A stretch of 62,077 nt of DNA from an uncultured Halieaceae bacterium (GTDB lineage Bacteria > Pseudomonadota > Gammaproteobacteria > Pseudomonadales > Halieaceae), in NCBI GenBank assembly GCA_913057135.1, contig CAJXNM010000015.1, positions 1 to 62,077 on the forward strand, written 5' to 3'. This document shows positions 35,398-52,522 of the stretch, piece after piece (the stretch's first letter is position 1; each line of letters opens with the position of its first letter). Both the position numbers and the translations under genes were made by a program. A model generated the notes under the pieces. It made no database searches. It had not been told where the DNA came from and saw only the letters and a list, made by a program, of their open reading frames with translations.

Positions 35398-36034
35398 ACT
35401 CGCGGCTACCCTTAGCAGTGGTTTTGCTTGGTGCTGGGGTGGGCTTGGTATCGATTTCCCGCTCTTCAGCGATCACTTCGGCCAAGCGGCTGGCGACGGC
35501 CTGTGGCTCCTCTATACCGCGCAGAAGCGGCTGCACAGGACGGAAATGCCAAGGACGGACGTAGGGCCACAGCATGAAGTAAAACAGGCGACGATCATCG
35601 ACCGGTGTTAACAAAATATCACCAGTGCCATCGGTACACACCCGAAGCCCCGCCTGTTGCACGTTGCTCCATGGAATGTTCACGATCATGGGCAAGGCTA
35701 CCCCCGAGCGCATCACCAACCGCTTGTTGGTCATGGTCATGATACTGCCCCGGGCGTACAACTTCGCCAGGAAGGTGAGCATGCCCACCGCAATCGCCGA
35801 CAGCGCCGCCTGCCAGGCGGTATCGAGCAGGATATCCGCCATGACCGCGCCATCCATCAGCCGATACACAATATGCACCGCCACCAGCGCCACGAAATAC
35901 AAGGCAATGGTACGGGCATGAAATACCCGTGTAGCGACAGCTTTGGCGTTGGGGCGACCCTGCCAGACGATGTACTCACCCTCTGGCAGTTTTTCTGGGA
36001 GCCCGGGAATGGGCTCGTACTCGTGCTCTCTCAC
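35372..36034 (-). CDS. puhB: PuhB, reaction centre assembly protein
   Basis: A 220-residue membrane protein: EYEPIPGLPEKLPEGEYIVWQGRP, several hydrophobic segments, and a PH-like domain with NKRLVMRSGVALPMIVNIPWSNV. These are the standard features of PuhB, which stabilises the H subunit during assembly. It begins with an ATGA overlap at the puhA stop (36031-36034). Confidence 0.94.
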   Translation of the reverse strand: MREHEYEPIPGLPEKLPEGEYIVWQGRPNAKAVATRVFHARTIALYFVALVAVHIVYRLMDGAVMADILLDTAWQAALSAIAVGMLTFLAKLYARGSIMTMTNKRLVMRSGVALPMIVNIPWSNVQQAGLRVCTDGTGDILLTPVDDRRLFYFMLWPYVRPWHFRPVQPLLRGIEEPQAVASRLAEVIAEEREIDTKPTPAPSKTTAKGSREYEQPIPAL

Positions 36035-36807
36035 AGCCAGGGACCCAAACGATCGGGGGTCGCATAGAGGGTACCGCCACCGTAGAACGCGGTGATTTTA
36101 TCCTCTTCTTGCAAGGTAACCTGATCGGGATTCGCCAGCTGAGGTACCAGTTTGAACTGATCGCCCCGAATAGACTTCACCTTCACCGCACCGCTTGATG
36201 ACACCCGCGCCATGGTCATGGGTAACAACACATGATGGCCACCCACGTCCACTTCCGCGTAGCGGAAATGGGGCTCAGCCCGATCGACCCACAAGTCGAC
36301 AACGGTACCGCCAACCACACCGTCGCAGCCGGTCACTTCACAACCCCTAGGATCAGGGTCGCGACTGTTCACTTTATGAGCCTGGTCGACACGCAGCGGC
36401 ACAATACGTGGCTCACCGTCGACGGTAAGATCAGGTGCCTCGGGGCGAATAGCCCAAGCCGCTGGACCCACGCCATCGACCATCGGGTCACCGGTGGGAT
36501 GCAAAGGCGCACCACCGTGGCCACTAATCGGCGCAGCTTTTAGCTCGTAACCCGCAGGGGCTGGACCGGGCTTAACCCGCTCACCCTGGCCATTATCGAG
36601 GTAATAGGTCTTGGGATCTGGCATACCGCCATTGCCCTCAACCATCGATATCTCACCTTTGATACCGGTCACCGCCAGCGGCCAACCTTCCCGTTTGCCT
36701 TCTCGGTGCAAGTGACGCACCAGTAAAAAGAAAAAGATCCAGAACGCATATAGCGCTAACTGCGCTACATCGATGTAACCCGTAATCGCTCCCGTACCCA
36801 TGCCCAT
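36031..36807 (-). CDS. puhA: PuhA, reaction centre H subunit
   Basis: A 258-residue subunit with a single N-terminal helix (AQLALYAFWIFFFLLVRHLHREGKREG) and a cytoplasmic beta-rich domain. It shows DPKTYYLDNG, GPAAWAIRPEAPDLTVDG, GTVVDLWVDRAEPHFRYAEV and the late SIRGDQF region that shapes the QB proton path. It is 18 bp downstream of lhaA. Confidence 0.96.
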   Translation of the reverse strand: MGMGTGAITGYIDVAQLALYAFWIFFFLLVRHLHREGKREGWPLAVTGIKGEISMVEGNGGMPDPKTYYLDNGQGERVKPGPAPAGYELKAAPISGHGGAPLHPTGDPMVDGVGPAAWAIRPEAPDLTVDGEPRIVPLRVDQAHKVNSRDPDPRGCEVTGCDGVVGGTVVDLWVDRAEPHFRYAEVDVGGHHVLLPMTMARVSSSGAVKVKSIRGDQFKLVPQLANPDQVTLQEEDKITAFYGGGTLYATPDRLGPWL

Positions 36808-36825
36808 ACTCCTCGTTGTTGTCGC

Positions 36826-38256
36826 TTAGCCTGGAAAATCCACTAGCTGCGCGTTGCTTTGCTGATAAACCCGATCACCGGGCTGTCGCACTAGGGGCCC
36901 TAGCGCAATCAAACCAATGAACAGAATAAAAATTTCGATGTGATAAACCGCGCCGTAGGCTATTTCGGGGGCCGTCAGGGCAGGTCCCAGGGCCCCCGTC
37001 TCGGCGAAGCCGTGAAACAGGTCGCGAATAGCACCACCGGCGAAAATGGCAATACCGGTCGCCGCGGTTTGCACCGCGCCCCAGGCACCAATGGCAAGAC
37101 CGGCCATGCCCTCGGTGCCGAGTAACATGGCGTAAGTCAGCGTACCCACCGCAAACAAACCGTGACCCAGGCCGATACCCACCGTGCCAAGGCGAAACAG
37201 GGCACTCGATTCAAGGGGTGCAGAGAAAATGACCGTGGCAAAGGCGAATACACCCAAAACAGCACCGGTGCCGGCGATGCGAATGGGGTCACGGCCCTTG
37301 GCCAAACTGCGGGAGGACCAAGCAAAGGCCAGCAGCATACCGGTGGCAAATAAGGCGGTGAGCTGGGTGGTGGACGCCACCGATAAACCCAAGATTTGAG
37401 CGCCGTAGGGTTCCAATAAAACGTCTTGCATGGCAAAGCCCATGGTGCCCATGGCCAATGCCACTAACAGCCGGCGATTGCGTCCCTCGTTAATGAAGTC
37501 ACCCCAGGCGCTGGCGAACGCCGGTCGCGCACGGTCGTGGCGGGTGCGCTCTGGATCTCGGGGTTCCTGCTTCCAGAGAGCCACCACGTTCAAGATCAGG
37601 GACAGCATAGCGGCGCCCTGCAAAACCTTAATGAGCCGGATGTAATCGAAGGTTTGCAGCAGATGGGCAAATCCGACACTGGCAATGATCATACCCAGCA
37701 ACAACATGACATAGAGCAGGGCCACGACCCTGGGCCGGGTCTCGGAGGACGCCAAATCGGTGGCCAGTGCCAACCCCGCGGTTTGCACCATGTGCATGCC
37801 GGCGCCCACTAACACAAAAGCGAGCATGGCGGCTGCGGGTCCAAGCCAGAGGGGTCCGTTATGGGACTCGGTCATGACAATGAGTGCAAAGGGCATAATC
37901 GCCAGCCCCCCAAACTGCAACAGTGTGCCACCCCATAAATAGGGCACCCGTCGCCAGCCAAGGAACGACTTGTGGTAATCGGAGCGGAATCCGATGAGCG
38001 CTCGCGCTGGCGCCAGCAAAAGGGGAATGGCCACCATGAGCGACACAAGCCACGCGGCTTGTCCGAGCTCAACCACCATGACACGGTTGAGTGTGCCACT
38101 GAGCAGCACCGTGGACATTCCTACCGTAATTTGAAACAGCGACAGGCGCAGCAACCGAGACAGGGGTAAATGCTCGGTAGCGGCATCGGCAAAGGGTAAC
38201 CAGCGATCGCTCGCCCCCTGCACCGTTGCCATAAACTGTGCCTTGGTCAGCAACAT
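36826..38256 (-). CDS. lhaA: LhaA, PucC-family LH1 assembly protein
   Basis: A 476-residue MFS-like protein with 12 predicted helices of the PucC/LhaA group: LSRLLRLSLFQITVGMSTVLLSGTLNRVMVVEL, GFRSDYHKSFLGWRRVPYLW, and QTAGLALATDLASSETRPRVVAL. LhaA assists LH1 assembly and possibly pigment handling. Its position between bchM and puhA is the conserved one. It shares one base with bchM (38256). Confidence 0.95.
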   Translation of the reverse strand: MLLTKAQFMATVQGASDRWLPFADAATEHLPLSRLLRLSLFQITVGMSTVLLSGTLNRVMVVELGQAAWLVSLMVAIPLLLAPARALIGFRSDYHKSFLGWRRVPYLWGGTLLQFGGLAIMPFALIVMTESHNGPLWLGPAAAMLAFVLVGAGMHMVQTAGLALATDLASSETRPRVVALLYVMLLLGMIIASVGFAHLLQTFDYIRLIKVLQGAAMLSLILNVVALWKQEPRDPERTRHDRARPAFASAWGDFINEGRNRRLLVALAMGTMGFAMQDVLLEPYGAQILGLSVASTTQLTALFATGMLLAFAWSSRSLAKGRDPIRIAGTGAVLGVFAFATVIFSAPLESSALFRLGTVGIGLGHGLFAVGTLTYAMLLGTEGMAGLAIGAWGAVQTAATGIAIFAGGAIRDLFHGFAETGALGPALTAPEIAYGAVYHIEIFILFIGLIALGPLVRQPGDRVYQQSNAQLVDFPG

Positions 38257-38953
38257 CAGCGGCGCAACTCCAAACCATTAGAGATATAAAAACCGCTGTT
38301 GACTCGGTACTGACGACCCACCTGCCAATCAGCGAAGGCGGGACGCTGTGTGATATCACTGATCAGACCCCGTTCCGACAGGGGCACAATGGCCGGGGAT
38401 CGATTGTTGCGGGGGAATAACTGCCCCACCGCGTGCATGGTCGCGAGCAGTGGCGTCTTCGGGGCAAAGGTAAACAGAATGCTGTGGGATACCTGCTCTG
38501 CCATGGCTTCCAACGTGGTCAAGCCATCTTCCGGGGCGTAATGAATCAGGGAATCCATGGCCACCACGTGATGAAATCGCCCAAGATCCATATCGCGCAT
38601 ATCACCGACACGAAAATCTATACGCTCATGGCCTGGCTCGCCCCGATACCGCTCGCTCGCCAGCTCAACCAGCGTCGGTGATAAATCGATAGCCACCACA
38701 TCGGCGCCTCGTCTGCCCGCTTCCATGGCCAGAGCACCGGTACCGCAGCCCGCATCCAAAATACGACGGCCATGCAGGTCATCGGGTAGCCAACTGAGTA
38801 AGTTGGCGCGCATGGCATCGCGACCCGCGCGCACCGTCTGGCGAATGCGTCCTACCGGCTCGGTGGAGGTCAGACGAGCCCAGGTACTGGCCGCGGTGCG
38901 ATCAAAATAGTGCTCGATCTCGGCGCGGCGGGTTTCGTAGCGTACCGAGCTCA

Positions 38954-38954
<1 letters not shown>
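38256..38954 (-). CDS. bchM: BchM, Mg-protoporphyrin IX O-methyltransferase
   Basis: A 232-residue SAM methyltransferase acting after Mg chelatase. N-terminal YFDRTAASTWARLTS, SAM motif I RRILDAGCGTGALAMEAGRRG, later VAMDSLIHYAPED and HSILFTFAPKTPLLATMH, all typical of BchM. ATG 38954 overlaps the bchL stop (TGATG). Length is normal. Confidence 0.96.
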
Positions 38955-46991
<8,037 letters not shown>

Positions 46992-47049
46992 GGGGCCCCC
47001 GGCGAACCGCTATGAACTTGCCTCCGAGGGTAGTCCTCGACACTCACAG

Positions 47050-47093
47050 TGTCAATCTATTAAGACATTATGCGATGTACTGGAAAATAGACG
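47050..47093 (+). promoter_or_regulatory. PpsR/CrtJ-type sites on the bchF side
   Basis: TGTC-N10-GACA at 47050-47067 is an exact match to the full consensus form TGTcN10gACA. A second site, TGTA-N10-GACG (47076-47093), has one mismatch and starts 26 bp further on, so the pair resembles the 25-bp tandem arrangement at crtI and crtE. It lies 59 bp upstream of the bchF ATG. Confidence 0.8.
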
Positions 47094-47172
47094 TTTTGGC
47101 TCTGTAGAGTTCTCACCGCAAGATGCCTCTAGAGGCCAAGAACAAGCCCTCAAAAAGACCCCGAAACCAAAG

Positions 47173-47223
47173 TGTCCATTTTCTTGGACATTAGCGTACA
47201 CATTGTGTTGATTTTGTGAGACG
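47173..47223 (+). promoter_or_regulatory. PpsR/CrtJ-type sites on the ppsR side
   Basis: TGTCCATTTTCTTGGACA (47173-47190) is an exact and nearly perfectly palindromic match to TGTcN10gACA. A weaker match, TGTT-N10-GACG, begins at 47206. The sites are 92-142 bp upstream of the ppsR ATG and suggest autoregulation. Confidence 0.78.
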
Positions 47224-47314
47224 ATCACTCGCTTCTTAAGGGTCGCCACTCCCTCGGCGACGCCCGCGCACCGGTGATGCTGGTCTTGCTTTTCCGCTGC
47301 GCCCCAAACGAGGC

Positions 47315-48688
47315 ATGGTTTTGCTAACAGACACCGATAGCCGCGCGGTAGCTGCGGCCGTAGATGCCCTGTCGGACATCCAACTGACGCTCAATGGCAA
47401 CAACGCTGTGGTCAGCGTGAATGTCAGCAATGCTGAACGCCAAGATTTAAAACAGCTTCCCTGGCAGGGCCAGTTGTGGACAGAGCTAGCCGGTGACGCC
47501 CATCAGGCCAGCGCCGAGCGCGCCCTCACGAAAGCGCGCCAGACCCCGGGCGTGCCGGTTCGCCTCGATATCGAACACCCGTGGGCGGGCTTTGAACAGA
47601 CCCTCCCCATCAGCTATCGCCTGATCGCCGATGGCGACAACGATATCGTGTATGCCCTGGGTATCGACCTTCGTGCGGTGGCCAACCTGCGACAACAACT
47701 GGCCAATGCGCAACAAGCCATGGAGCACGACTACTGGTCAATGCGCCACATCGAGAATCGCTATCGTCGCCTGTTCCAAATGGCCAGCGATGGGTTTCTG
47801 GTGGTCGATGACGTCAGCACACGTATCCTCGAAGCCAACCCCAGGGCTACTGCACTGCTGTCACAGGATGAGCGGAGTATCGTGGGGCGGCCCTTTCCCC
47901 TGGGTCTCATCGCCGAAGGGGCCGAGCAAATCACCGATGCCATGGTCGAGAGTCGGGCCGCGGGCACCGGCTCGGTGACCCTCAATGTTGGCGAACATCG
48001 CTGCCGGTTCGAGGTGAACTACCTGCGCCAGGATCAGGAATCGCGACTGCTGATTAAAGTGACCGCCCTCAGCGAGCCCAAGGGCGCGAATGAGGCAGAA
48101 GCTAATAGCGGCTTATTGCAAGCCGCACCCGATGCGGTGGTAGTGGTTGATGAGCGGGGTATCTTGCTAGATTGCAACCGCACCTTCCTCGAATGGACAC
48201 AGACACCGAACGAGGAACAGATACGGGGCCGACACGCGGATCAGTGGATTGGCCGAACCAACGTCGACGCCAGCGTGCTCATGAGCAACCTGCGCCAGTA
48301 TGGAACCGTCCGCCTGTATGCGTCGGTCTTGCGCTGCAGGTTTGGCAGTTTGATGGAGGTGGAAATATCGGCGGTTAAATTACCCGGGAGCACCGCCCAG
48401 TACGCGCTGTTTATCCGCGATGTGGCGCGCCGCGTGACCGCCGATCACCCCATGTCGCAACAACTCCCCAGCTCGATTGAACAGATTACGCGTCGAGTGG
48501 GGCAAGTCCCCCTTCGGGAACTGGTGCGTGAATCCACCGATGTGATTGAGGCACTGTGTATTGAAGCGGCATTGGAGTTAACCCGGGATAATCGCGCATC
48601 GGCCGCTGAGCTGCTCGGTCTCAGTCGCCAGAGCCTGTACACAAAGCTGCGCCGCTACGGCATCGGTGACACCAGCGACGACGAGTAG
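47315..48688 (+). CDS. ppsR: PpsR/CrtJ, redox-responsive PAS-domain repressor of photosynthesis genes
   Basis: A 457-residue regulator with an N-terminal PAS-like region, a glutamine-rich linker helix (ANLRQQLANAQQAMEHDYWSMRHIENRYRRLFQ), a PAS domain (MASDGFLVVDDVSTRILEANPRA), a second PAS (LLQAAPDAVVVVDERGILLDCNRTFLEW) and a C-terminal Fis-type helix-turn-helix (AAELLGLSRQSLYTKLRRYGI). A Cys (VIEALCIEAALELT) precedes the HTH near where redox Cys occurs in PpsR/CrtJ. It represses crt, bch and puf promoters through TGT-N12-ACA sites, several of which are visible in this window, including in front of itself. Confidence 0.93.
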   Translation: MVLLTDTDSRAVAAAVDALSDIQLTLNGNNAVVSVNVSNAERQDLKQLPWQGQLWTELAGDAHQASAERALTKARQTPGVPVRLDIEHPWAGFEQTLPISYRLIADGDNDIVYALGIDLRAVANLRQQLANAQQAMEHDYWSMRHIENRYRRLFQMASDGFLVVDDVSTRILEANPRATALLSQDERSIVGRPFPLGLIAEGAEQITDAMVESRAAGTGSVTLNVGEHRCRFEVNYLRQDQESRLLIKVTALSEPKGANEAEANSGLLQAAPDAVVVVDERGILLDCNRTFLEWTQTPNEEQIRGRHADQWIGRTNVDASVLMSNLRQYGTVRLYASVLRCRFGSLMEVEISAVKLPGSTAQYALFIRDVARRVTADHPMSQQLPSSIEQITRRVGQVPLRELVRESTDVIEALCIEAALELTRDNRASAAELLGLSRQSLYTKLRRYGIGDTSDDE

Positions 48689-48723
48689 TCTAAAAAATCT
48701 AACAATTAAAAACTAAAGTTCAA

Positions 48724-48753
48724 TTGACACTTTTTGGCTCGACTGCCTATAGT
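48724..48753 (+). promoter_or_regulatory. bchG: Sigma-70-like promoter directly in front of bchG
   Basis: TTGACA (48724-48729) and TATAGT (48748-48753) are separated by 18 bp. A start point 6-7 bases after the -10 box falls at or next to the bchG ATG (48760), and no Shine-Dalgarno sequence is visible there. The transcript could therefore be leaderless, or bchG may mainly be read from ppsR. No PpsR palindrome is seen here. Confidence 0.55.
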
Positions 48754-48759
48754 CGTGCC

Positions 48760-49677
48760 ATGCAGCGTACCGGTATCTCTAGCGCCAGCAGCGCCCGGCT
48801 CTCCTTCACCGGCCTACTGGAACTGCTCAAACCCATCACATGGTTCCCACCTATGTGGGCATTTCTATGCGGTGCAATTTCTGCCGGCACCGGCATTACC
48901 GACCATCTGTGGCTTTTACTGGCGGGTATCGTACTCACTGGCCCCCTGGTTTGTGGCGCCAGTCAAATCATTAATGATTGGTGCGATCGGGACGTCGACG
49001 CACTGAATGAACCCCATCGACCGATACCATCCGGGCGCGTCCCAGCGATGACCGCCCTAGTGTTCGCGTGGCTGTGGAGCACCTTGGCAATGACCTGGGG
49101 CGCCGCCCTTGGTACCACAGTAGCAGTGGCCACCGGTGCCGCACTGATACTTGCCTGGGCCTACAGCGCACCGCCGCTTCGACTAAAACGCAATGGCTGG
49201 TGGGGCAATAGCGCCGTTGCCATCAGCTACGAGGGCCTGGCGTGGGTCACCGGCGCGGCCCTGTTCCTCGATGGTCAGCTGCCGGGGGCAGCCATTTTAA
49301 TCCTCGCCGCGCTCTACAGTGTTGGTGCCCACGGCATCATGACCTTGAACGATTTCAAATCCATTCAAGGTGATCGCGTGATGGGTTTGCGCTCTCTACC
49401 CGCAATGCTGGGGGCACTTCCCGCAGCTAAACTGGCCTGCGCCGTTATGCTGATACCGCAGTTAGTGGTCATTGCACTACTGTATCACTGGCAGGCCCCT
49501 TGGTTCGCCGCAGCCATTGTTGCCCTGGTGATTGCCCAGTGTCTGGCCATGATGCGATTGCTACAGGACCCCGAGCGCTTCGCGCCCTGGTATAACGGCA
49601 CCGGGGTCACCGCCTATGTCGCCGGCATGATGATCGCAGCAAGCGCTCTGGCCAGTATCGCAGGAACCACCCCGTGA
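48760..49677 (+). CDS. bchG: BchG, bacteriochlorophyll a synthase
   Basis: A 305-residue UbiA-type polyprenyltransferase that esterifies bacteriochlorophyllide with geranylgeranyl diphosphate. It has about nine helices. The prenyl-PP motif NDWCDRDVDALNEPHRPIPSGR (N-D-x-x-D-x-x-x-D) and the second Asp-rich NDFKSIQGDRVMG are present. ATG 48760 is chosen over an upstream TTG (48724), which falls on the -35 box. It overlaps bch2 by 4 bp. Confidence 0.95.
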   Translation: MQRTGISSASSARLSFTGLLELLKPITWFPPMWAFLCGAISAGTGITDHLWLLLAGIVLTGPLVCGASQIINDWCDRDVDALNEPHRPIPSGRVPAMTALVFAWLWSTLAMTWGAALGTTVAVATGAALILAWAYSAPPLRLKRNGWWGNSAVAISYEGLAWVTGAALFLDGQLPGAAILILAALYSVGAHGIMTLNDFKSIQGDRVMGLRSLPAMLGALPAAKLACAVMLIPQLVVIALLYHWQAPWFAAAIVALVIAQCLAMMRLLQDPERFAPWYNGTGVTAYVAGMMIAASALASIAGTTP

Positions 49678-51032
49678 ACACCTCGCTAAGCTGGCTAGGC
49701 ATTGTTCGACTGGGGCTCGTGCAGACCGCCCTTGGGGCCATCATTGTACTTACCACCTCCACCCTTAATCGCATCATGGTGGTGGAATTGGCGCTACCCG
49801 CCATGTTGCCGGGGTTTTTGGTGGCCGTGCACCATATCGTGCAATTGGCCCGTCCACGCATTGGTCACGGTTCCGATTTAGGTGGGCGCCGAACCCCCTG
49901 GATTATTGGCGGCATGCTGGTCTTGGCAAGCGGTGGCTTCCTGGCGGCCTTGGGCACCGCATTAATGACCGACAATGTCTGGCTAGGTACGGCTATTGGC
50001 TTTTTAGGTTTCTTCGGGATAGGACTAGGTTCCGGCGCCACGGGCACATCCCTTTTGGTGCTACTTGCTAAACAGGTGAGTCCCGAGCGCAAACCTGCCG
50101 CAGCGACTATCGTCTGGTTTATGATGATTGCGGGCTTCGCCGTCACCGCAGGGGTGGCGGGTCAATTCCTCGACCCCTACAGCCATGAACGATTGCTGAC
50201 CGTCACCGGCACTGTATCCGTTGGTGCTGTGCTGCTCACTCTACTCGCCATTCGGGGCGTTGAGCCACAGGCTCTGGCCACAAGCACCACCACCCAAGCC
50301 ACCGATTCCCCTGCCTTTGGCAAAGCCTTGGCTGCGGTCTGGGCGGAACCTGCCGCCCGTCGATTCACGGTATTTGTCTTCATCTCTATGTTGGCTTACA
50401 GCCTACAAGATCTCATCTTAGAGCCATTTGCAGGCCTCGCTTTTGGCATGACCCCCGGTCAATCCACGGCACTTGCAGGGACTCAACACGGCGGAGTCTT
50501 GGGGGGTATGTTGGCGGTAGCGATCACCGGCTCGTTGTTTAAAAAAGCCAGCGCCCTGTTACTGCGTCGCTGGCTGATTGTGGGTTGCGTTGCCAGTGCC
50601 GTGGCACTGATGGGTCTAGCCTGGGGCGGCCTCCACCCCGGCAACTGGCAGCTGTCTCTGAATGTCTTTGTTCTAGGGTTCGCCAATGGTGCGTTTGCAG
50701 TAGCGGCCATCGCCAGCATGATGATGCTGGCGAGCCAAGGTCGCTCGGGTAAAGAGGGCCTGCGCATGGGGCTCTGGGGCGCTGCGCAGGCTATTGCCTT
50801 TGCACTGGGTGGGTTCACCGGCACGGTAGCGGCCGATCTGGCGCGGCAATGGCTGACAGAGCCCGCTCTGGCCTACGGTGCTGTTTTTCTGTTTGAGGCG
50901 GCCTTGTTCATCGTATCAGCTCAGCTTGGGGCTGGTATTCGAGTACCTGCTACCACCGGCAGCGATGCCTCAAACCAACCCCGCTTTGGGGATATCGCCA
51001 TGCACGAAATGATGGATGGGGGAGTGTCATGA
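49674..51032 (+). CDS. PucC-family MFS protein between bchG and bchP (ORF428/bch2-like)
   Basis: A 452-residue, 12-helix major-facilitator protein of the same PucC family as lhaA: LVQTALGAIIVLTTSTLNRIMVVELALPAMLPG, RPRIGHGSDLGGRRTPWIIGG, and a central loop near residue 205. The bchG-ORF428-bchP arrangement is conserved in purple bacteria; a role in pigment or antenna assembly is assumed. GTG start overlaps the bchG stop (GTGA), and its TGA overlaps the bchP ATG. Confidence 0.92.
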   Translation: MNTSLSWLGIVRLGLVQTALGAIIVLTTSTLNRIMVVELALPAMLPGFLVAVHHIVQLARPRIGHGSDLGGRRTPWIIGGMLVLASGGFLAALGTALMTDNVWLGTAIGFLGFFGIGLGSGATGTSLLVLLAKQVSPERKPAAATIVWFMMIAGFAVTAGVAGQFLDPYSHERLLTVTGTVSVGAVLLTLLAIRGVEPQALATSTTTQATDSPAFGKALAAVWAEPAARRFTVFVFISMLAYSLQDLILEPFAGLAFGMTPGQSTALAGTQHGGVLGGMLAVAITGSLFKKASALLLRRWLIVGCVASAVALMGLAWGGLHPGNWQLSLNVFVLGFANGAFAVAAIASMMMLASQGRSGKEGLRMGLWGAAQAIAFALGGFTGTVAADLARQWLTEPALAYGAVFLFEAALFIVSAQLGAGIRVPATTGSDASNQPRFGDIAMHEMMDGGVS

Positions 51033-52219
51033 CCACAACCGACTTTGACGTTGTCGTCGTAGGGGGTGGGCCGTCCGGTGCCACTGCAGCCAATGAACTG
51101 GCCCTGGCGGGTGCTCGGGTACTGCTGCTCGAACGCAACTTCCGTATCAAGCCCTGTGGGGGCGCCATACCCCCTTGCCTGCTAGACGAGTTCGATATTC
51201 CCGAGTCATTACTGGTGGCACGGATTCGCGCCGCCCGCATGATTTCGCCGAGCTACCAAACGGTCGATATGCCGGTTGAGGGCACGTTCGTCGGCATGGT
51301 CAATCGCGATGAGTTCGACCCCTGGTTACGTGAGCGGGCACAACGTAATGGCGCCGACCTGCGTACAGGTGTGTTTAAACGGGCTGACTACCGGGACGAT
51401 GGCAGCCTTGAGCTAACCTACGAGGGCAAAGGGGACGGTGCCGGCACCGTCACTGTGTCGACCCGGTATTTGATTGGTGCCGACGGCGCTCGCTCGAAGG
51501 TCGCCAAACAACGCATTGCCTGTGCCGATAAGCTGAAGTGGGTATTCGCCTATCACGAGATTATCGATGCACCTGCCCGTGCCAGTGAGCACTATGACGC
51601 AGAGCGCTGCGACGTTTGGTACCAAGGGGATTTATCACCGGATTTCTACGCTTGGGTATTCCCCCACGGCAAACACGCCAGCATCGGCGTAGGCAGCGAG
51701 AGCAAACAGTTTTCCGCCACCGACGCGGTGACCTTGCTGCGGCAACGTACCGGACTCCATACCGCAGACACGGTGCGTCGAGAAGGCGCCCCCATCCCTA
51801 TGAAACCCCTGCCCCGCTGGGACGATGGTCGAGGTGTTCTGCTATCGGGGGATGCCGCTGGGGTTGTTGCTCCCGCTTCAGGGGAAGGTATTTACTACGC
51901 CATGCACTGCGGCCGCTTGTCAGCGCAAGCGGTGCTACAAAGCCTGGTTCACGGAGACTCGCGCCATTTACGCCAAGCGCGCAAACACTTTATGAAAGGT
52001 CACGGCAAAATCTTCTGGGCGCTGGGGCTGTTGCAGCGCTTCTGGTACGGCAATGACCGCCGGCGAGAGAAGTTCGTGGCCATGTGCCGAGACCCAGATG
52101 TGCAGTACCTCACTTGGCAGTCCTACACCACCAAAAAACCGGTGCGCCGACGCAAAGTGCAACACCTGCGGGTGGCCCTGAAAGACGTGGCGCAACTTAT
52201 GGGTCTGGCACGAGCCTAA
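51029..52219 (+). CDS. bchP: BchP, geranylgeranyl (bacterio)chlorophyll reductase
   Basis: A 396-residue FAD/NAD(P)H-dependent reductase that saturates the geranylgeranyl tail to phytyl. N-terminal flavin motif VVVVGGGPSGATAANELALAGARVLLLER, then NFRIKPCGGAIPP, YLIGADGARSKVAKQ and LSGDAAGVVAPASGEGIYYAM. It overlaps bch2 by 4 bp and is followed 6 bp later by a small membrane gene in the same direction. Confidence 0.95.
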   Translation: MTTTDFDVVVVGGGPSGATAANELALAGARVLLLERNFRIKPCGGAIPPCLLDEFDIPESLLVARIRAARMISPSYQTVDMPVEGTFVGMVNRDEFDPWLRERAQRNGADLRTGVFKRADYRDDGSLELTYEGKGDGAGTVTVSTRYLIGADGARSKVAKQRIACADKLKWVFAYHEIIDAPARASEHYDAERCDVWYQGDLSPDFYAWVFPHGKHASIGVGSESKQFSATDAVTLLRQRTGLHTADTVRREGAPIPMKPLPRWDDGRGVLLSGDAAGVVAPASGEGIYYAMHCGRLSAQAVLQSLVHGDSRHLRQARKHFMKGHGKIFWALGLLQRFWYGNDRRREKFVAMCRDPDVQYLTWQSYTTKKPVRRRKVQHLRVALKDVAQLMGLARA

Positions 52220-52225
52220 GCCGAC

Positions 52226-52522
52226 GTGGAACAGTGGTTATTGTCGGGGCGTCTTATTGACGCCATTGTGCTGCTGATTGCCCTAGAAGTCCTGCTGTTT
52301 TGGGGGCTAAGACAAACAGCCAGTGGGCGGCGATGGCTTCCGGCACTGGGAAGGTTGCTACCGAACCTACTATCGGGCGCCGTGCTAATGGTCACCCTGC
52401 GCTTCGCCCTTACCGATTCACCCTGGTGGTGGATCGCCGCGGGTTTAAGCGCGGCGCTGGTATGTCATTGCTGGGATCTGTGGGTACGCCTCAGCCCCGT
52501 GACCGAACCCTACAGAAATTAG
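52226..52522 (+). CDS. Small membrane protein downstream of bchP
   Basis: A 98-residue protein (GTG start) with three hydrophobic segments (LIDAIVLLIALEVLLFWGL, LLPNLLSGAVLMVTLRFAL, WWWIAAGLSAALVCHCWDLW). The tight spacing after bchP (6 bp) implies cotranscription with bchG-bch2-bchP. I recognise no family. Its stop overlaps the convergent SapC-type gene by 4 bp. Confidence 0.75.
   Translation: MEQWLLSGRLIDAIVLLIALEVLLFWGLRQTASGRRWLPALGRLLPNLLSGAVLMVTLRFALTDSPWWWIAAGLSAALVCHCWDLWVRLSPVTEPYRN

Larger units (their letters stand above)
46992..47314. other. bchF-ppsR intergenic regulatory region (323 bp)
   Basis: No gene is apparent in this divergent region. It holds two groups of PpsR/CrtJ-type palindromes, one nearer bchF (47050-47093) and one nearer ppsR (47173-47223), described separately. 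This is consistent with separate control of the two promoters by the regulator encoded alongside. Confidence 0.8.
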
